64,000 nucleotides of DNA, taken from CALLPQ01 sp964392325. Its GTDB lineage: Bacteria > Pseudomonadota > Alphaproteobacteria > Caulobacterales > Parvularculaceae. Shown piece after piece: positions 17,829 to 26,529 of this stretch. The position numbers and the translations under genes were made by a program. Each line of letters starts with the position of its first letter. The stretch's first letter is position 1. Under the pieces are notes generated by a model. The model did not search any database. It worked only from the letters and a program-made list of their open reading frames with translations, and was not told the origin of the DNA. The stretch spans positions 1 through 64,000 of the forward strand of contig CAYMPJ010000016.1 in assembly GCA_964392325.1 (NCBI GenBank). Direction: 5' to 3'.

Positions 17829-18758
17829 ATGGCACGAAATGCCACGCCCAGTATGAACAGCATGACTGGTTTTGCTCGTGTCGACGGGGCCCACGAAGGA
17901 TATCAATGGGTGTGGGAGTGCCGCAGCGTGAACGGTCGCGGTTTGGAATTGCGCAGCCGCATCCCCCAGGGTTACGATGATCTAGAGATCAATATCCGCA
18001 AAAAGATAAGCAAAAAACTAGCGCGCGGGAATATTAATCTTAACCTGACAATTAGACATGATGGAGGCGATCGTGATTTTAATCTCCAGCATGATGCATT
18101 GGAAAACGTGATTTCCATACTTTCCGAAGTCGAGGACACAGCGGCAAGAGCCGGATTGGCACTGGAAAAACCGTCTTCTGTGGATATTTTGCAGGTTCGC
18201 GGTGTTTTTGAAGCAAGGGAAAATGACCTTAGTGAGGATGCTCGAAAAGTTCTGCAAAATGCGATTGAGGATAGTTTTGATAGCGTATTGGAGCAACTCG
18301 CCAAAGCGCGCCAAGATGAGGGCGTTGCTTTATTCCAGATAATAGAGGGGCAGCTGGAGCAAATTAAAAAACTAACCGATGAAGCCAGAAATATGGCTGA
18401 CGGGCTTGCAGAGCAAATCCGAGATAGGTTGACGAAACAAGTTGAAGACTTATTGGCTGGCCATGATCTATCAAAAGAAGTACCGCAGGAGCGTATTGCC
18501 CAGGAGATTACTTTACTGATCGTAAAGGCCGACATTTGTGAGGAGCTGGACCGCCTTGATGCGCATTGCTCAGCGGCGCAAGATCTCTTGTTCCTGAATG
18601 AACCCATGGGCCGAAAATTTGATTTTCTTGTTCAAGAGTTTAATCGTGAGGCCAACACGCTTTGCTCAAAAGCGGCGACCATAGAACTTAAAAACACCGG
18701 ACTTGCATTGAAAACCGTAATAGATCAAATGCGCGAACAGATACAAAATATTGAATAG
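17829..18758 (+). CDS. yicC: YicC family endoribonuclease
   Basis: This 309-residue protein starts near NSMTGFARVDG and contains ECRSVNGRGLELRSRIP, the N-terminal YicC motif. It ends with the DUF1732 domain: ERIAQEITLLIVKADICEEL, LDRLDAHC, and FDFLVQEFNREANTLCSKA. E. coli YicC is an RNase implicated in small-RNA turnover. It begins 35 bp after mltG and precedes gmk by 9 bp, so an mltG-yicC-gmk transcription unit is likely. Confidence 0.95.
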   Translation: MARNATPSMNSMTGFARVDGAHEGYQWVWECRSVNGRGLELRSRIPQGYDDLEINIRKKISKKLARGNINLNLTIRHDGGDRDFNLQHDALENVISILSEVEDTAARAGLALEKPSSVDILQVRGVFEARENDLSEDARKVLQNAIEDSFDSVLEQLAKARQDEGVALFQIIEGQLEQIKKLTDEARNMADGLAEQIRDRLTKQVEDLLAGHDLSKEVPQERIAQEITLLIVKADICEELDRLDAHCSAAQDLLFLNEPMGRKFDFLVQEFNREANTLCSKAATIELKNTGLALKTVIDQMREQIQNIE

Positions 18759-18767
18759 GAATAGAGA

Positions 18768-19412
18768 ATGCTAGGCGGTGATCTTAAAGTTGCAAGACGT
18801 GGCTTGATGTTTATTCTCTCCAGCCCTTCAGGCGCGGGTAAGACTACCCTTGCCGATCGTTTGCTAAAAAAAGATGGTGAAATGGTTTTGTCTATTTCCG
18901 CCACAACGCGAGAACGCCGCCCCGGCGAGGTGCATGGTCAGGATTATTTTTTCGTATCCGAAGAAGAATTTATCCGTATGCGCGATAATGGGGAGTTTTT
19001 AGAATGGGCCAATGTCTTTGGTCATCATTATGGCACGCCGCGATCGCTAGTTGAAGAAACATTGCGATCTGGAAAAGATGTCTTGTTTGATATTGATTGG
19101 CAAGGCGCACAGCAACTTGACGAAGTTGCCGGCGATGATGTGGTAAAAGTCTTTATTTTGCCGCCCTCTCGGGAGGAACTGGAACGCCGACTTAGAGCAC
19201 GCGCGCAAGACCCGGAAGATGTTGTGCAAAAGAGGATGGCAAAAGCCGATGCTGAAATCTCGCATTGGGCCGAATATGATTATGTGATTGTCAATTATGA
19301 ACTTGTCGAATCAGAAAATTTGCTACGCTCGATCCTGTTTGGCGAGCGTTTGAAGAGACGCCGTCAGGTTGGGCTAGCCAAAATTGTGCGCGATATGACA
19401 GATGAAAAATGA
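18768..19412 (+). CDS. gmk: Guanylate kinase
   Basis: This 214-residue protein has the P-loop SPSGAGKTT (about residues 19-27), the GMP-binding SATTRERRPGEVHGQDYFF segment and FLEWANVFGHHYGTP. DVLFDIDWQGAQQL is the Walker B-like strand. It converts GMP and ATP to GDP and ADP. It is the last gene of the mltG-yicC-gmk unit; SD GGAATAGAG precedes ATG 18768. Confidence 0.97.
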   Translation: MLGGDLKVARRGLMFILSSPSGAGKTTLADRLLKKDGEMVLSISATTRERRPGEVHGQDYFFVSEEEFIRMRDNGEFLEWANVFGHHYGTPRSLVEETLRSGKDVLFDIDWQGAQQLDEVAGDDVVKVFILPPSREELERRLRARAQDPEDVVQKRMAKADAEISHWAEYDYVIVNYELVESENLLRSILFGERLKRRRQVGLAKIVRDMTDEK

Positions 19413-19570
19413 CGGCGTAGAAGTTTTCAGCAACAAAGAACTGAAAATCATTGTTTAAATTTTATCCCCTGGAAATCGGAAATTTTATAATCCACCCTCA
19501 TTGACTCCGGGGTGTGATTTCTTCATCACTGCCCTTTATTTCCGCCTAAATTGTTAAGGGTGCTACGACT

Positions 19571-20872
19571 ATGATTCCCCGTTATTCCCGTCCTGAAATG
19601 GCTGACATTTGGTCGCCACAGTCAAAATTTCGTATTTGGTTCGAGATTGAAGCCCATGCAGCCGACAAAATGGCGCAAATGGGAACGATCCCGGCGGACG
19701 CTGCGAAAACGATTTGGGATCGGGCTGGGGACGCAGTTTTTGATGTGGAGCGCATCGACGAGATTGAGGCTGAGGTCAAGCATGATGTCATTGCCTTTCT
19801 CACCCATTTGGCCGAGATCGTCGGGGAGGAAGCGCGATTTGTCCATCAGGGCATGACCTCGTCGGATGTGCTCGATACTTGTCTTTCAGTGCAATTGAAC
19901 AAAGCCAGTGATATTTTGCTTGGCGGTATTGATCGCATTCTAGCGGCGCTAAAAATGCGCGCTTTAGAGCATAAACATACGGTTTGTGTTGGGCGCAGCC
20001 ATGGTATTCACGCTGAACCGGTTACTTTTGGACTAAAGCTTGCCGGATTTTACACTGAATTCTCGCGAGCTCGCAAAAGGCTAGTTGCAGCGCAAGAGGA
20101 AATTGCCGTTTGTGCTATATCAGGGGCGGTTGGCACATTTGCAAATATTGACCCCGCGGTCGAAGCTCATGTGGCAGATAAATTGGGGTTACGCGTCGAA
20201 CCTGTATCAACCCAAATTATTCCGCGCGACCGTCACGCTGCCTTTTTTGCCACTCTTGGCGTGATTGCCTCTTCGGTTGAGCGTCTTGCCACAGAGATCA
20301 GGCATTTGCAGCGTACGGAGGTTTTAGAGGTAGAAGAATTTTTCTCAAAAGGTCAAAAAGGGTCTTCTGCAATGCCTCATAAACGAAACCCGATCCTGAC
20401 AGAGAATTTGACTGGCCTGGCCCGGCTTGTGCGAATGGCCGTGGTGCCTGCTATGGAGAATGTTGCTTTGTGGCATGAGCGCGATATTTCTCATTCATCT
20501 GTAGAACGAGGAATTGGTCCCGATACGACTGTCCATCTGGATTTTGCGCTTCACCGGATGGCTGGTGTGATTGAAAAACTGGTCGTTTATCCTGAGCAGA
20601 TGCAAGCTAATCTCGATAAACTCGGGGGGCTTGTACATTCCCAACGGGTATTGCTGGCATTAACGCAGTCCGGGATCTCTCGCGAAAATTCTTATAGTTT
20701 GGTGCAGCGTAATGCTATGCCTGCTTGGCGCGGTGAGGGGACGTTTTTAGAAAATCTCAAAAATGACAAAGAGGTCACCGCGAAATTAAGTCACGATGAC
20801 CTCGATGAATTGTTTGATTTAACCTATCATACCAAGAATGTTGACGCGATCTTTAGCCGTGTATTTGTTTAA
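19571..20872 (+). CDS. purB: Adenylosuccinate lyase
   Basis: This 433-residue enzyme of the fumarase/aspartase superfamily catalyses two steps of purine synthesis (SAICAR to AICAR, adenylosuccinate to AMP). Seen are HQGMTSSDVLDT, GRSHGIHAEPVTFG and the signature loop KGSSAMPHKRNPILTENL, with WHERDISHSSVERGIGPD for the tetramer active site. The length matches the bacterial short form. It ends on a TTAA shared with the stop of the convergent DoxX-like gene. Confidence 0.97.
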   Translation: MIPRYSRPEMADIWSPQSKFRIWFEIEAHAADKMAQMGTIPADAAKTIWDRAGDAVFDVERIDEIEAEVKHDVIAFLTHLAEIVGEEARFVHQGMTSSDVLDTCLSVQLNKASDILLGGIDRILAALKMRALEHKHTVCVGRSHGIHAEPVTFGLKLAGFYTEFSRARKRLVAAQEEIAVCAISGAVGTFANIDPAVEAHVADKLGLRVEPVSTQIIPRDRHAAFFATLGVIASSVERLATEIRHLQRTEVLEVEEFFSKGQKGSSAMPHKRNPILTENLTGLARLVRMAVVPAMENVALWHERDISHSSVERGIGPDTTVHLDFALHRMAGVIEKLVVYPEQMQANLDKLGGLVHSQRVLLALTQSGISRENSYSLVQRNAMPAWRGEGTFLENLKNDKEVTAKLSHDDLDELFDLTYHTKNVDAIFSRVFV

Positions 20873-21336
20873 GAATGCCGACGTTGAATGAATACATTCA
20901 CAATTGATACGACGAGCATTGCAACTGCGATCGTGAACAATGTGCTACCGGTTTCGGCTGTGAAATCTGTACGGACGAATTCACCACCTCTGGCTAAAGC
21001 GTCGATTGGCTTTGGGCTTGCAAAATCAAGGGGTGTAACTGTACCCAGATATGGGGTGAGGTGCATGGAGACCGCGCCAGCAAAGGGAAGAACAGCAAAT
21101 AATGATCCAAAGGAGCGGGTAAAGGGCAAAATTACGAGAATGCCAGCAAGTATCTCCATTGAGCCGACAACATAATTGCCTAGGGGGTAGGCCATTTCGG
21201 CTAAAGGCAGTCCAGCTTCTGTACCTTTATATTCAATATACGGAAAAATGAAAGCTGCGCCTGAAAATTTAAGATATCCAAAAAAGATCAAAAAAGCACC
21301 CACGGCGAGTGCCAAAATCCACTTTAATATATTCAT
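20869..21336 (-). CDS. DoxX/DUF417-like membrane protein
   Basis: This 155-residue protein has four predicted membrane segments (about residues 4-24, 52-72, 75-95 and 125-148). The sequence FFGYLKFSGAAFIFPYIEYKG and VVGSMEILAGILVILP resembles DoxX-like and YkgB (DUF417) families. Function is unknown; some relatives take part in oxidative stress responses or quinone metabolism. It converges with purB, with a 4-bp overlap of the stop regions. SD GGAGAA precedes the ATG. Confidence 0.7.
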   Translation of the reverse strand: MNILKWILALAVGAFLIFFGYLKFSGAAFIFPYIEYKGTEAGLPLAEMAYPLGNYVVGSMEILAGILVILPFTRSFGSLFAVLPFAGAVSMHLTPYLGTVTPLDFASPKPIDALARGGEFVRTDFTAETGSTLFTIAVAMLVVSIVNVFIQRRHS

Positions 21337-21601
21337 TCTGCGTTCTCCTAATTATAAAAAATTTTAGTCATATTAGCTACATTTTACTCTTAAGCAACAC
21401 GAATACGAGTTTGATATAATATAGTAGCGATTTGTGTGGGGAAGATTGGGTATTATGCAAGTGCGAAGCTCAGTAAAATCGCATTATTGGTGTAAAATTC
21501 TCTCCTAGAGCAGGTTTGCAAAGGGGGGAACCATCAACTTGCTTTTGATTCCTTTGTGGTCTTGGATTCGCAAAAAACAGCCTACTTTTTATAGGTCCGC
21601 T

Positions 21602-22087
21602 CTAGAGCTCTTTGTACATAATATGTGCGTTCACCAGCCCTAGGCGTTTGTGATTAAAAGCATTGGGGAGTGTGCCGATTACTGTAAATCCGTGTTTTTT
21701 CCAGAGTCTAACTGCACCTTCATTGGTCGCTATTACGAGGTTATATTGCATATAAAGATAGCCCAGCGCTTTGGCCTCCACCTGTGAGTGTTTGCACATG
21801 GCTGATGCAACACCCTGACCACGGGCATTCTCGGCAGTTATATAACCACAATTGCAGACATGGGCGCCAAGCGGGTCCTGGTTGGTTTTAATGTGATAGC
21901 TACCCATGAGCTGGTCATCGTCATCAAGAACAATATAGGTCGCGACCGGAAGTTCTACCCATTTATAATGCGCTTCTTCTTTGGATATATCCGTGGCGTA
22001 GGGGTAAGTTTCGCCGGCCTCAAAAACTGGCTGACAGATCGACCATACTTGTTCCCAATAATTATCACTATAGGGAATAATACGCAT
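21602..22087 (-). CDS. GNAT family N-acetyltransferase
   Basis: This 161-residue protein contains the GNAT acetyl-CoA site GYITAENARGQGVASAMCKH (about 84-103) and the C-terminal VRLWKKHGFTVIGTLPNAF. N-terminal IIPYSDNYWEQVWSICQPVF is typical of a group annotated as phosphinothricin or general acetyltransferases; the substrate is not predictable. It begins 5 bp after korB and is the last gene of the korA-korB operon. Confidence 0.85.
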   Translation of the reverse strand: MRIIPYSDNYWEQVWSICQPVFEAGETYPYATDISKEEAHYKWVELPVATYIVLDDDDQLMGSYHIKTNQDPLGAHVCNCGYITAENARGQGVASAMCKHSQVEAKALGYLYMQYNLVIATNEGAVRLWKKHGFTVIGTLPNAFNHKRLGLVNAHIMYKEL

Positions 22088-22092
22088 AAGGC

Positions 22093-23094
22093 TTATTTCT
22101 TCCAGACCGAGCCACTGCGCAAAGCATCGGCGACTTTGCCAGTTCGTTTGCCTTGTGTGGAATGATTGGTCCAGAAGCGTTGATCAAAAGAGCTGTCGGC
22201 TTGATTTTCGTAAATTACACCCAGTGCAATCGGGAAATCATCATCGGGCATTGAAAGCAACATTTGCGCGAGCGTGACATTGGTTTTGTCATGCACAAGA
22301 ATATCATCAATTGTGACGCCATTTTCACCTAATGCCACAACTTCTAAGGACATGGTTGAGGTATTAAACTTTAAGCCTTTGGTTTCTTTTGCAAAAATAA
22401 GAGGCTTTTGGTGCTCGACATGAAGTTGGTTTTCTGCCGCCGCCACTTTTTCTGTGAAGCCTTTAAAGACATCGGCATTGTAAACGATACAATTTTGGAA
22501 AATCTCCACAAAGGCTGTGCCTTTATGGGCGTGGGCGGCTTTTAGGATTTGGCTTAAATTTTTAACATCCGTATCAATCCCTCGCGCAATAAAATGCGCC
22601 CCTGAACCAATGGCAAATGCACCTGCATTAAGCGGGGATTCGATGGAACCCTTGGGACTAGTCGGAGAGCGCGTACCCGGGCGCGATGTCGGGGAGTATT
22701 GTCCCTTGGTAAGGCCATAAATTTCATTGTTAAATAATAGAACCTGCATATCAACATTGCGGCGAATGAGGTGGAGTAAATGATTACCCCCGATAGACAA
22801 GCCATCCCCATCACCGGTTACCATCCAGATATCAAGATCAGGGTTTGAGAGTTTCAAGCCCGTCGCAAAAGCCGGAGCGCGGCCATGAATTGTATGAAAC
22901 CCATAAGTGTTCATATAATAGGGAAAGCGCGATGAGCAACCAATGCCGGAAACAAATACCGTCTCATCCGGATTTGCTTCAAGATCAGCAAGGGTTTTTT
23001 GTACGCATTTTAAAATCGCATAATCGCCACAACCAGGGCACCAACGTACTTCCTGATCGGTTGCAAAATCTTTAGCGGTTAAGGGCGCGTTCAT
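22093..23094 (-). CDS. korB: 2-oxoacid:ferredoxin oxidoreductase, beta subunit
   Basis: This 333-residue TPP-binding subunit has WCPGCGDYAILKCVQ at the N-terminus, the TPP/Mg motif GDGDGLSIGGNHLLHLIRRN, and NNEIYGLTKGQYSPTSRPG. It pairs with KorA to oxidise 2-oxoglutarate (or another 2-oxoacid) to the acyl-CoA while reducing ferredoxin. AGGAG is well placed before ATG 23094. It is separated from korA by an unrelated small gene. The 2-oxoglutarate preference is inferred from similarity to KorAB of aerobic alphaproteobacteria. Confidence 0.9.
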   Translation of the reverse strand: MNAPLTAKDFATDQEVRWCPGCGDYAILKCVQKTLADLEANPDETVFVSGIGCSSRFPYYMNTYGFHTIHGRAPAFATGLKLSNPDLDIWMVTGDGDGLSIGGNHLLHLIRRNVDMQVLLFNNEIYGLTKGQYSPTSRPGTRSPTSPKGSIESPLNAGAFAIGSGAHFIARGIDTDVKNLSQILKAAHAHKGTAFVEIFQNCIVYNADVFKGFTEKVAAAENQLHVEHQKPLIFAKETKGLKFNTSTMSLEVVALGENGVTIDDILVHDKTNVTLAQMLLSMPDDDFPIALGVIYENQADSSFDQRFWTNHSTQGKRTGKVADALRSGSVWKK

Positions 23095-23102
23095 GGGTGC
23101 TC

Positions 23103-23621
23103 CTACACTGTCGTTTGAGAAAAGAGTATTTTGTTTAGTTTTTGGAATGTCGTGATGCTTATTGGCTGCATAATAAACCCATTAAGCTCTTTATACTGTG
23201 TGTATAACTTGTTCTGTGTGTAGATCACTTTGCAAGCTGAAATCCCATTAACTTTTATGTTAACTTTTACAGATTGAATTGGCCAAATTGTCTGCGGTGT
23301 TTTCCAGCGATCGGATGGTAAATTTTGCAGAATGTCCTGAAAACTCACCAAATCAATATCGTCTTTTTCAGACATAAAAGAGCTAGGGCTGATTTCAAAA
23401 AATGTACGGGCATTCTTGTCGAAATCGATATCAACGCGTGTGACCCGCTGAGCAAAAACCTGATCATGGCAGAAAATTTCCGGACGTTTTTCAGATGCGT
23501 TTTCGGTCTCACTAGTTTCTTGTGCTATTGCTGTGTTGATAAACATCGCGGTTGAAAATGCTACAATTACCACTGTAAGCATCAAGAACGGGTTTGACAG
23601 ATTGATATGTGTTCGTTGCAT
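23103..23621 (-). CDS. Hypothetical secreted protein inside the kor operon
   Basis: This 172-residue protein has an N-terminal signal sequence (hydrophobic 12-32, likely cleavage after NTAIA) and two cysteines in the mature part (CHDQVF and SACKVIY) that could form a disulfide. I do not recognise a family. It lies 5 bp after korA and 8 bp before korB on the same strand, so it is cotranscribed although it is probably periplasmic and they are cytoplasmic. Its insertion between two subunit genes is unusual. Confidence 0.65.
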   Translation of the reverse strand: MQRTHINLSNPFLMLTVVIVAFSTAMFINTAIAQETSETENASEKRPEIFCHDQVFAQRVTRVDIDFDKNARTFFEISPSSFMSEKDDIDLVSFQDILQNLPSDRWKTPQTIWPIQSVKVNIKVNGISACKVIYTQNKLYTQYKELNGFIMQPISITTFQKLNKILFSQTTV

Positions 23622-23626
23622 CAGGC

Positions 23627-25495
23627 TTACTCCGCCGCTTGCACTACGCCGCCAATATTAGCGTGTATGGCTTCAAGAATTTCTGAAATTTTAAAAGGCT
23701 GCCCGGAGACTTTTGTCAGCGGTATAATATCAACTTCCAATTTATCGCGCAGCAATGTTGCGCATTGGCCCATATTCATTTCAGGTAAGAGTATGCGGTC
23801 ATAACTGCGTAAAAGCGTGCCAAGATTTTTTGGCAGGGGATTAAGGTAGGTGAGATGGACTTGGGCTATATCAAGCCCTTCCTCGCGGGCCTGATTTACA
23901 GCGCGCCAGATCGCGCCGTGTGTCGAGCCCCAGCCAACAACAACAAGTGGCCCGGAAGTATTTCCCTGTTCAACAGGTTGATCAGGAATAAAATCGGCCA
24001 CGCTATCTACTTTCCTTTGACGCAAATTACTCATAGCCTGATGGTTATCTGCATCATAGGAGATATCGCCAGTTTCACTGTCTTTCTCTAAACCACCGAT
24101 CCTGTGGGCAAATCCAGCTGCGCCCGGTGCGACCCAGGGACGCCCAAGGCTTTTCTCGTCGCGCGCCCATACGGCCTGTTTCGGGGTGAGTGTATCATCG
24201 GTTTTCTTGTTGATCGTTAGGGGGGCAATCTTATCCATATCAGGCAATGCCCAAGGACCTGCCGCATTTGCTATATAGCCATCTGTCAACAAAAATACGG
24301 GTGTCATATGCCGAAGTGCGATACGCGTTGCTTCTATCGCTGTATGAAAACAATCACCGGGATCGCGCGAAGCAATTACGGGAACCGGGGTGTCGCCATT
24401 TCTTCCGTACACAGCTTGATATAAATCCGATTGCTCTGTTTTCGTTGGCAAACCCGTGGAGGGGCCGCCGCGTTGTGAGTTAACAATAACGAGGGGCAAC
24501 TCGGCTGATACAGCAAGGCCAATCGCTTCCGTTTTCAGGGCAATACCAGGGCCCGAACTAGATGTAACGCCAATTTGGCCACCAAAGGATGCACCAATTG
24601 CGGCGCAGCATGCGGCAATTTCATCTTCTGCCTGAAAAGTTGCAACGCCTAGATCGCCCATCTTGGTCAGATGGTGCAAGATCGGAGAAGCCGGTGTTAT
24701 CGGGTAGGAGGCAAAGAAAATAGACGTATCGGAGAGCTCACCAGCGGCGGCAAGGCCGAGGGAGAGTGCCTGAGCTCCGGTAATCGATCTATATTCCCCG
24801 GCTTCCATTGGTGCTTGGCCAATTTCAAATTGAGGGATTTCTGCTGAAATTTCCACAGTTTCAGCGTAAGCGTGGCCGGCATTGAGTGCTGCCATATTGC
24901 CGGAAACGACTTCTGGCTTTTTGGCAAATTTGGTATTAATCCAATCCTCAATGGGTTTGCGGTCGCGACCAAACATCCACAACACCGCGCCGAGCGCCCA
25001 GAAGTTTTTGCACTGATCAGCGCCTTTTTTGCCAAGATCTGTATCTTTTACCGCTTCCATGGTTTGCGAAGTAATGGCAATTTCAATGATCTGAAACCCT
25101 TCCAGCTCACCGGTTTCACGTGGGTCGGTTTCAATATTGGCTTTTGCAAAATTTCGTGCGTTAAATGCATCCGTATTCAGAATAATCAACGCGCCTTTGG
25201 GAAGCAGGGGCAGATTGACTTTTAAGGCGGCGGGATTAAACGCGATCAGCACATCAGGGGTGTCCCCCGATGTTGCGATCCGGCGTGACCCGAGATTTAT
25301 CTGGAATGCTGATACGCCAAAAGTGGTGCCGACGGGCGCTCGAATTTCCGCTGGAAAGTCCGGGAAAGTTGCAAAATCAGCGCCCGAGAGCGCAGTCGAC
25401 TCCGCAAATTGGGAGCCCAGCAATTGCACTCCGTCACCAGAGTCACCAGCAAAACGTATCGTGATAGATTTTTGTTCAGGTACAATCGTCGTCAT
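23627..25495 (-). CDS. korA: 2-oxoacid:ferredoxin oxidoreductase, fused gamma-alpha subunit
   Basis: This 622-residue protein joins the gamma domain (GDSGDGVQLLGSQFAEST, PAEIRAPVGT at the N-terminus) to the pyrimidine-binding alpha domain (ITGAQALSLGLAAAGEL, FASYPITPASPILHHL, FQAEDEIAACCAAIGASFGG, SSGPGIALKTEAIGLAV). The C-terminal part has VVVGWGSTHGAIWRAV. With KorB it forms an oxygen-tolerant type 2-oxoglutarate:ferredoxin oxidoreductase used in the TCA cycle beside or instead of the SucAB complex. It is the first gene of the operon, starting at ATG 25495. Confidence 0.92.
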   Translation of the reverse strand: MTTIVPEQKSITIRFAGDSGDGVQLLGSQFAESTALSGADFATFPDFPAEIRAPVGTTFGVSAFQINLGSRRIATSGDTPDVLIAFNPAALKVNLPLLPKGALIILNTDAFNARNFAKANIETDPRETGELEGFQIIEIAITSQTMEAVKDTDLGKKGADQCKNFWALGAVLWMFGRDRKPIEDWINTKFAKKPEVVSGNMAALNAGHAYAETVEISAEIPQFEIGQAPMEAGEYRSITGAQALSLGLAAAGELSDTSIFFASYPITPASPILHHLTKMGDLGVATFQAEDEIAACCAAIGASFGGQIGVTSSSGPGIALKTEAIGLAVSAELPLVIVNSQRGGPSTGLPTKTEQSDLYQAVYGRNGDTPVPVIASRDPGDCFHTAIEATRIALRHMTPVFLLTDGYIANAAGPWALPDMDKIAPLTINKKTDDTLTPKQAVWARDEKSLGRPWVAPGAAGFAHRIGGLEKDSETGDISYDADNHQAMSNLRQRKVDSVADFIPDQPVEQGNTSGPLVVVGWGSTHGAIWRAVNQAREEGLDIAQVHLTYLNPLPKNLGTLLRSYDRILLPEMNMGQCATLLRDKLEVDIIPLTKVSGQPFKISEILEAIHANIGGVVQAAE

Positions 25496-25937
25496 AAGGG
25501 GTCAAAACCGTAGTAAAAGTATACAATTGGACGTGGGATGCGTCACCAGAAGGCGAGATATAAGCGATGATTTCCAATAGAGGAAGGCTGAATTAAGAGA
25601 TTTTATGCGATTATTCAGGTTTTCACGAGGGTTTGATATAAATCAGGATTGTAGTGAAGAATATCTAATGTATTGAGTTTTTTGCTGAAAAGGAATTCTT
25701 GAGAAAATATATTTAATATATTGAAAATAATGCATTATTTTATAATGAATTTATTTTCTGGCAAAATTTTGCAATAGAAAAACTATTCCTGTTGTGTCGA
25801 GACATTAGCATAAAATTTTCTAATCACGCTAAACTAAAGAGCCAATTCTTCGCTAGATCAATCTTTGGTAGATTTTGGCTAGAATCATCTGGCCTTTTCA
25901 CTCAACCTTTGGCGAGGGTTCGGGGTAGAAAAACGTT

Positions 25938-26039
25938 ATGAAATTAGAGCCTGAATTGCCAATATGGGTCTTATTCTGGCGTATATTCGCGGGTTTTACG
26001 CCAAGTTTTGCAACAATTGTATTCGTGACTTCACTATAG
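25938..26039 (+). CDS. Possible 33-aa hydrophobic small protein
   Basis: ATG 25938 to TAG 26039 encodes 33 residues starting MKLEPELPIWVLFWRIFAGF, with one potential membrane helix. A GGGGTAG lies about 12 bp before the ATG. It would be the first of three small membrane proteins before the Rieske fusion, but nothing beyond composition and location supports it. Confidence 0.25.
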   Translation: MKLEPELPIWVLFWRIFAGFTPSFATIVFVTSL

Positions 26040-26060
26040 TATGAAGTTTCCTTTAGGCTG

Positions 26061-26079
26061 TATGATTAGGGGAATCATA
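26061..26079. promoter_or_regulatory. Inverted repeat TATGATT-N5-AATCATA, operator-like
   Basis: Perfect 7-bp arms surround AGGGG, 65 bp upstream of the first gene of the Rieske operon. The shape suits a dimeric regulator site; the regulator is unknown. Confidence 0.4.
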
Positions 26080-26083
26080 TCCT

Positions 26084-26137
26084 AGGGGTAATGAGGGTTT
26101 TAAGGGGGTTAAGGGGGTTAAGGGGGTTAAAGAGGGA
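26084..26137 (+). repeat. G-tract tandem repeat (9-bp GGGGGTTAA units) before the Rieske operon
   Basis: GGGGGTTAA occurs three times in tandem (26103-26129), preceded by GGGG and GGG tracts and followed by GAGGG, which probably serves as part of the ribosome binding site. Six closely spaced G runs on the coding strand could fold into a DNA or RNA G-quadruplex over the translation start. The repeat ends about 7 bp before ATG 26144. Confidence 0.8.
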
Positions 26138-26143
26138 TCAACT

Positions 26144-26374
26144 ATGGCGCAAACCATTGTTCTGGCACTTGCTATATATTTCGGCATTGGATTGATATTC
26201 GGGCTGTTCTTTGTTGTCGTTCTGGCTGGACGGCTTGATTACGCAGCACGCGGGGCTAGTTTTTTATTTCGTCCGATGATCTTTCTGGGCTGCATGGCTG
26301 TCTGGCCCTTATTGCTAATACGCAGCCTATCCTTTCACACCATTAATGAGCCAATAGAGGAAGAAACCTCATGA
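26144..26374 (+). CDS. Small membrane protein, first gene of the Rieske operon
   Basis: This 76-residue protein has two predicted transmembrane segments (about residues 4-27 and 43-61), a positively charged LAGRLDYAARGASF loop between them and an acidic tail. GAGGG precedes ATG 26144. I recognise no family. Its stop overlaps the next start as ATGA, so it is coupled to the downstream gene and probably is a subunit or assembly factor of the Rieske/cytochrome protein. Confidence 0.65.
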   Translation: MAQTIVLALAIYFGIGLIFGLFFVVVLAGRLDYAARGASFLFRPMIFLGCMAVWPLLLIRSLSFHTINEPIEEETS

Positions 26375-26529
26375 AACGTCCTCATCGTCGTTCGCATCTT
26401 GTGATCTGGTTATTTCTCTTTCCTATCACTGCATTTCTCGGCGTGTGGGCTTGGCAACAACGTCCCCCCGACCCGGTTAGCGATTTACCGCCAGCCATAG
26501 AAACTCTTTCGGCTGGGGAGGTTTCCTGA
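26371..26529 (+). CDS. 52-aa single-span membrane protein of the Rieske operon
   Basis: ATG 26371 to TGA 26529 encodes 52 residues: a basic start (MKRPHRRSH), one hydrophobic helix (about 10-28), then a proline-rich tail. It overlaps the preceding gene by ATGA and the next gene by one base (TGATG), which is strong evidence for translation. No family is recognised. Location implies a small subunit of the membrane electron-transfer complex. Confidence 0.6.
   Translation: MKRPHRRSHLVIWLFLFPITAFLGVWAWQQRPPDPVSDLPPAIETLSAGEVS

Larger units (their letters stand above)
25496..26143. other. Divergent intergenic region between korA and the Rieske operon
   Basis: This is a 648-bp AT-rich region. It contains a possible 33-aa hydrophobic ORF (25938-26039), a 7-5-7 inverted repeat (26061-26079) and a G-tract tandem repeat (about 26084-26137). 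No other gene is supported. Confidence 0.5.
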
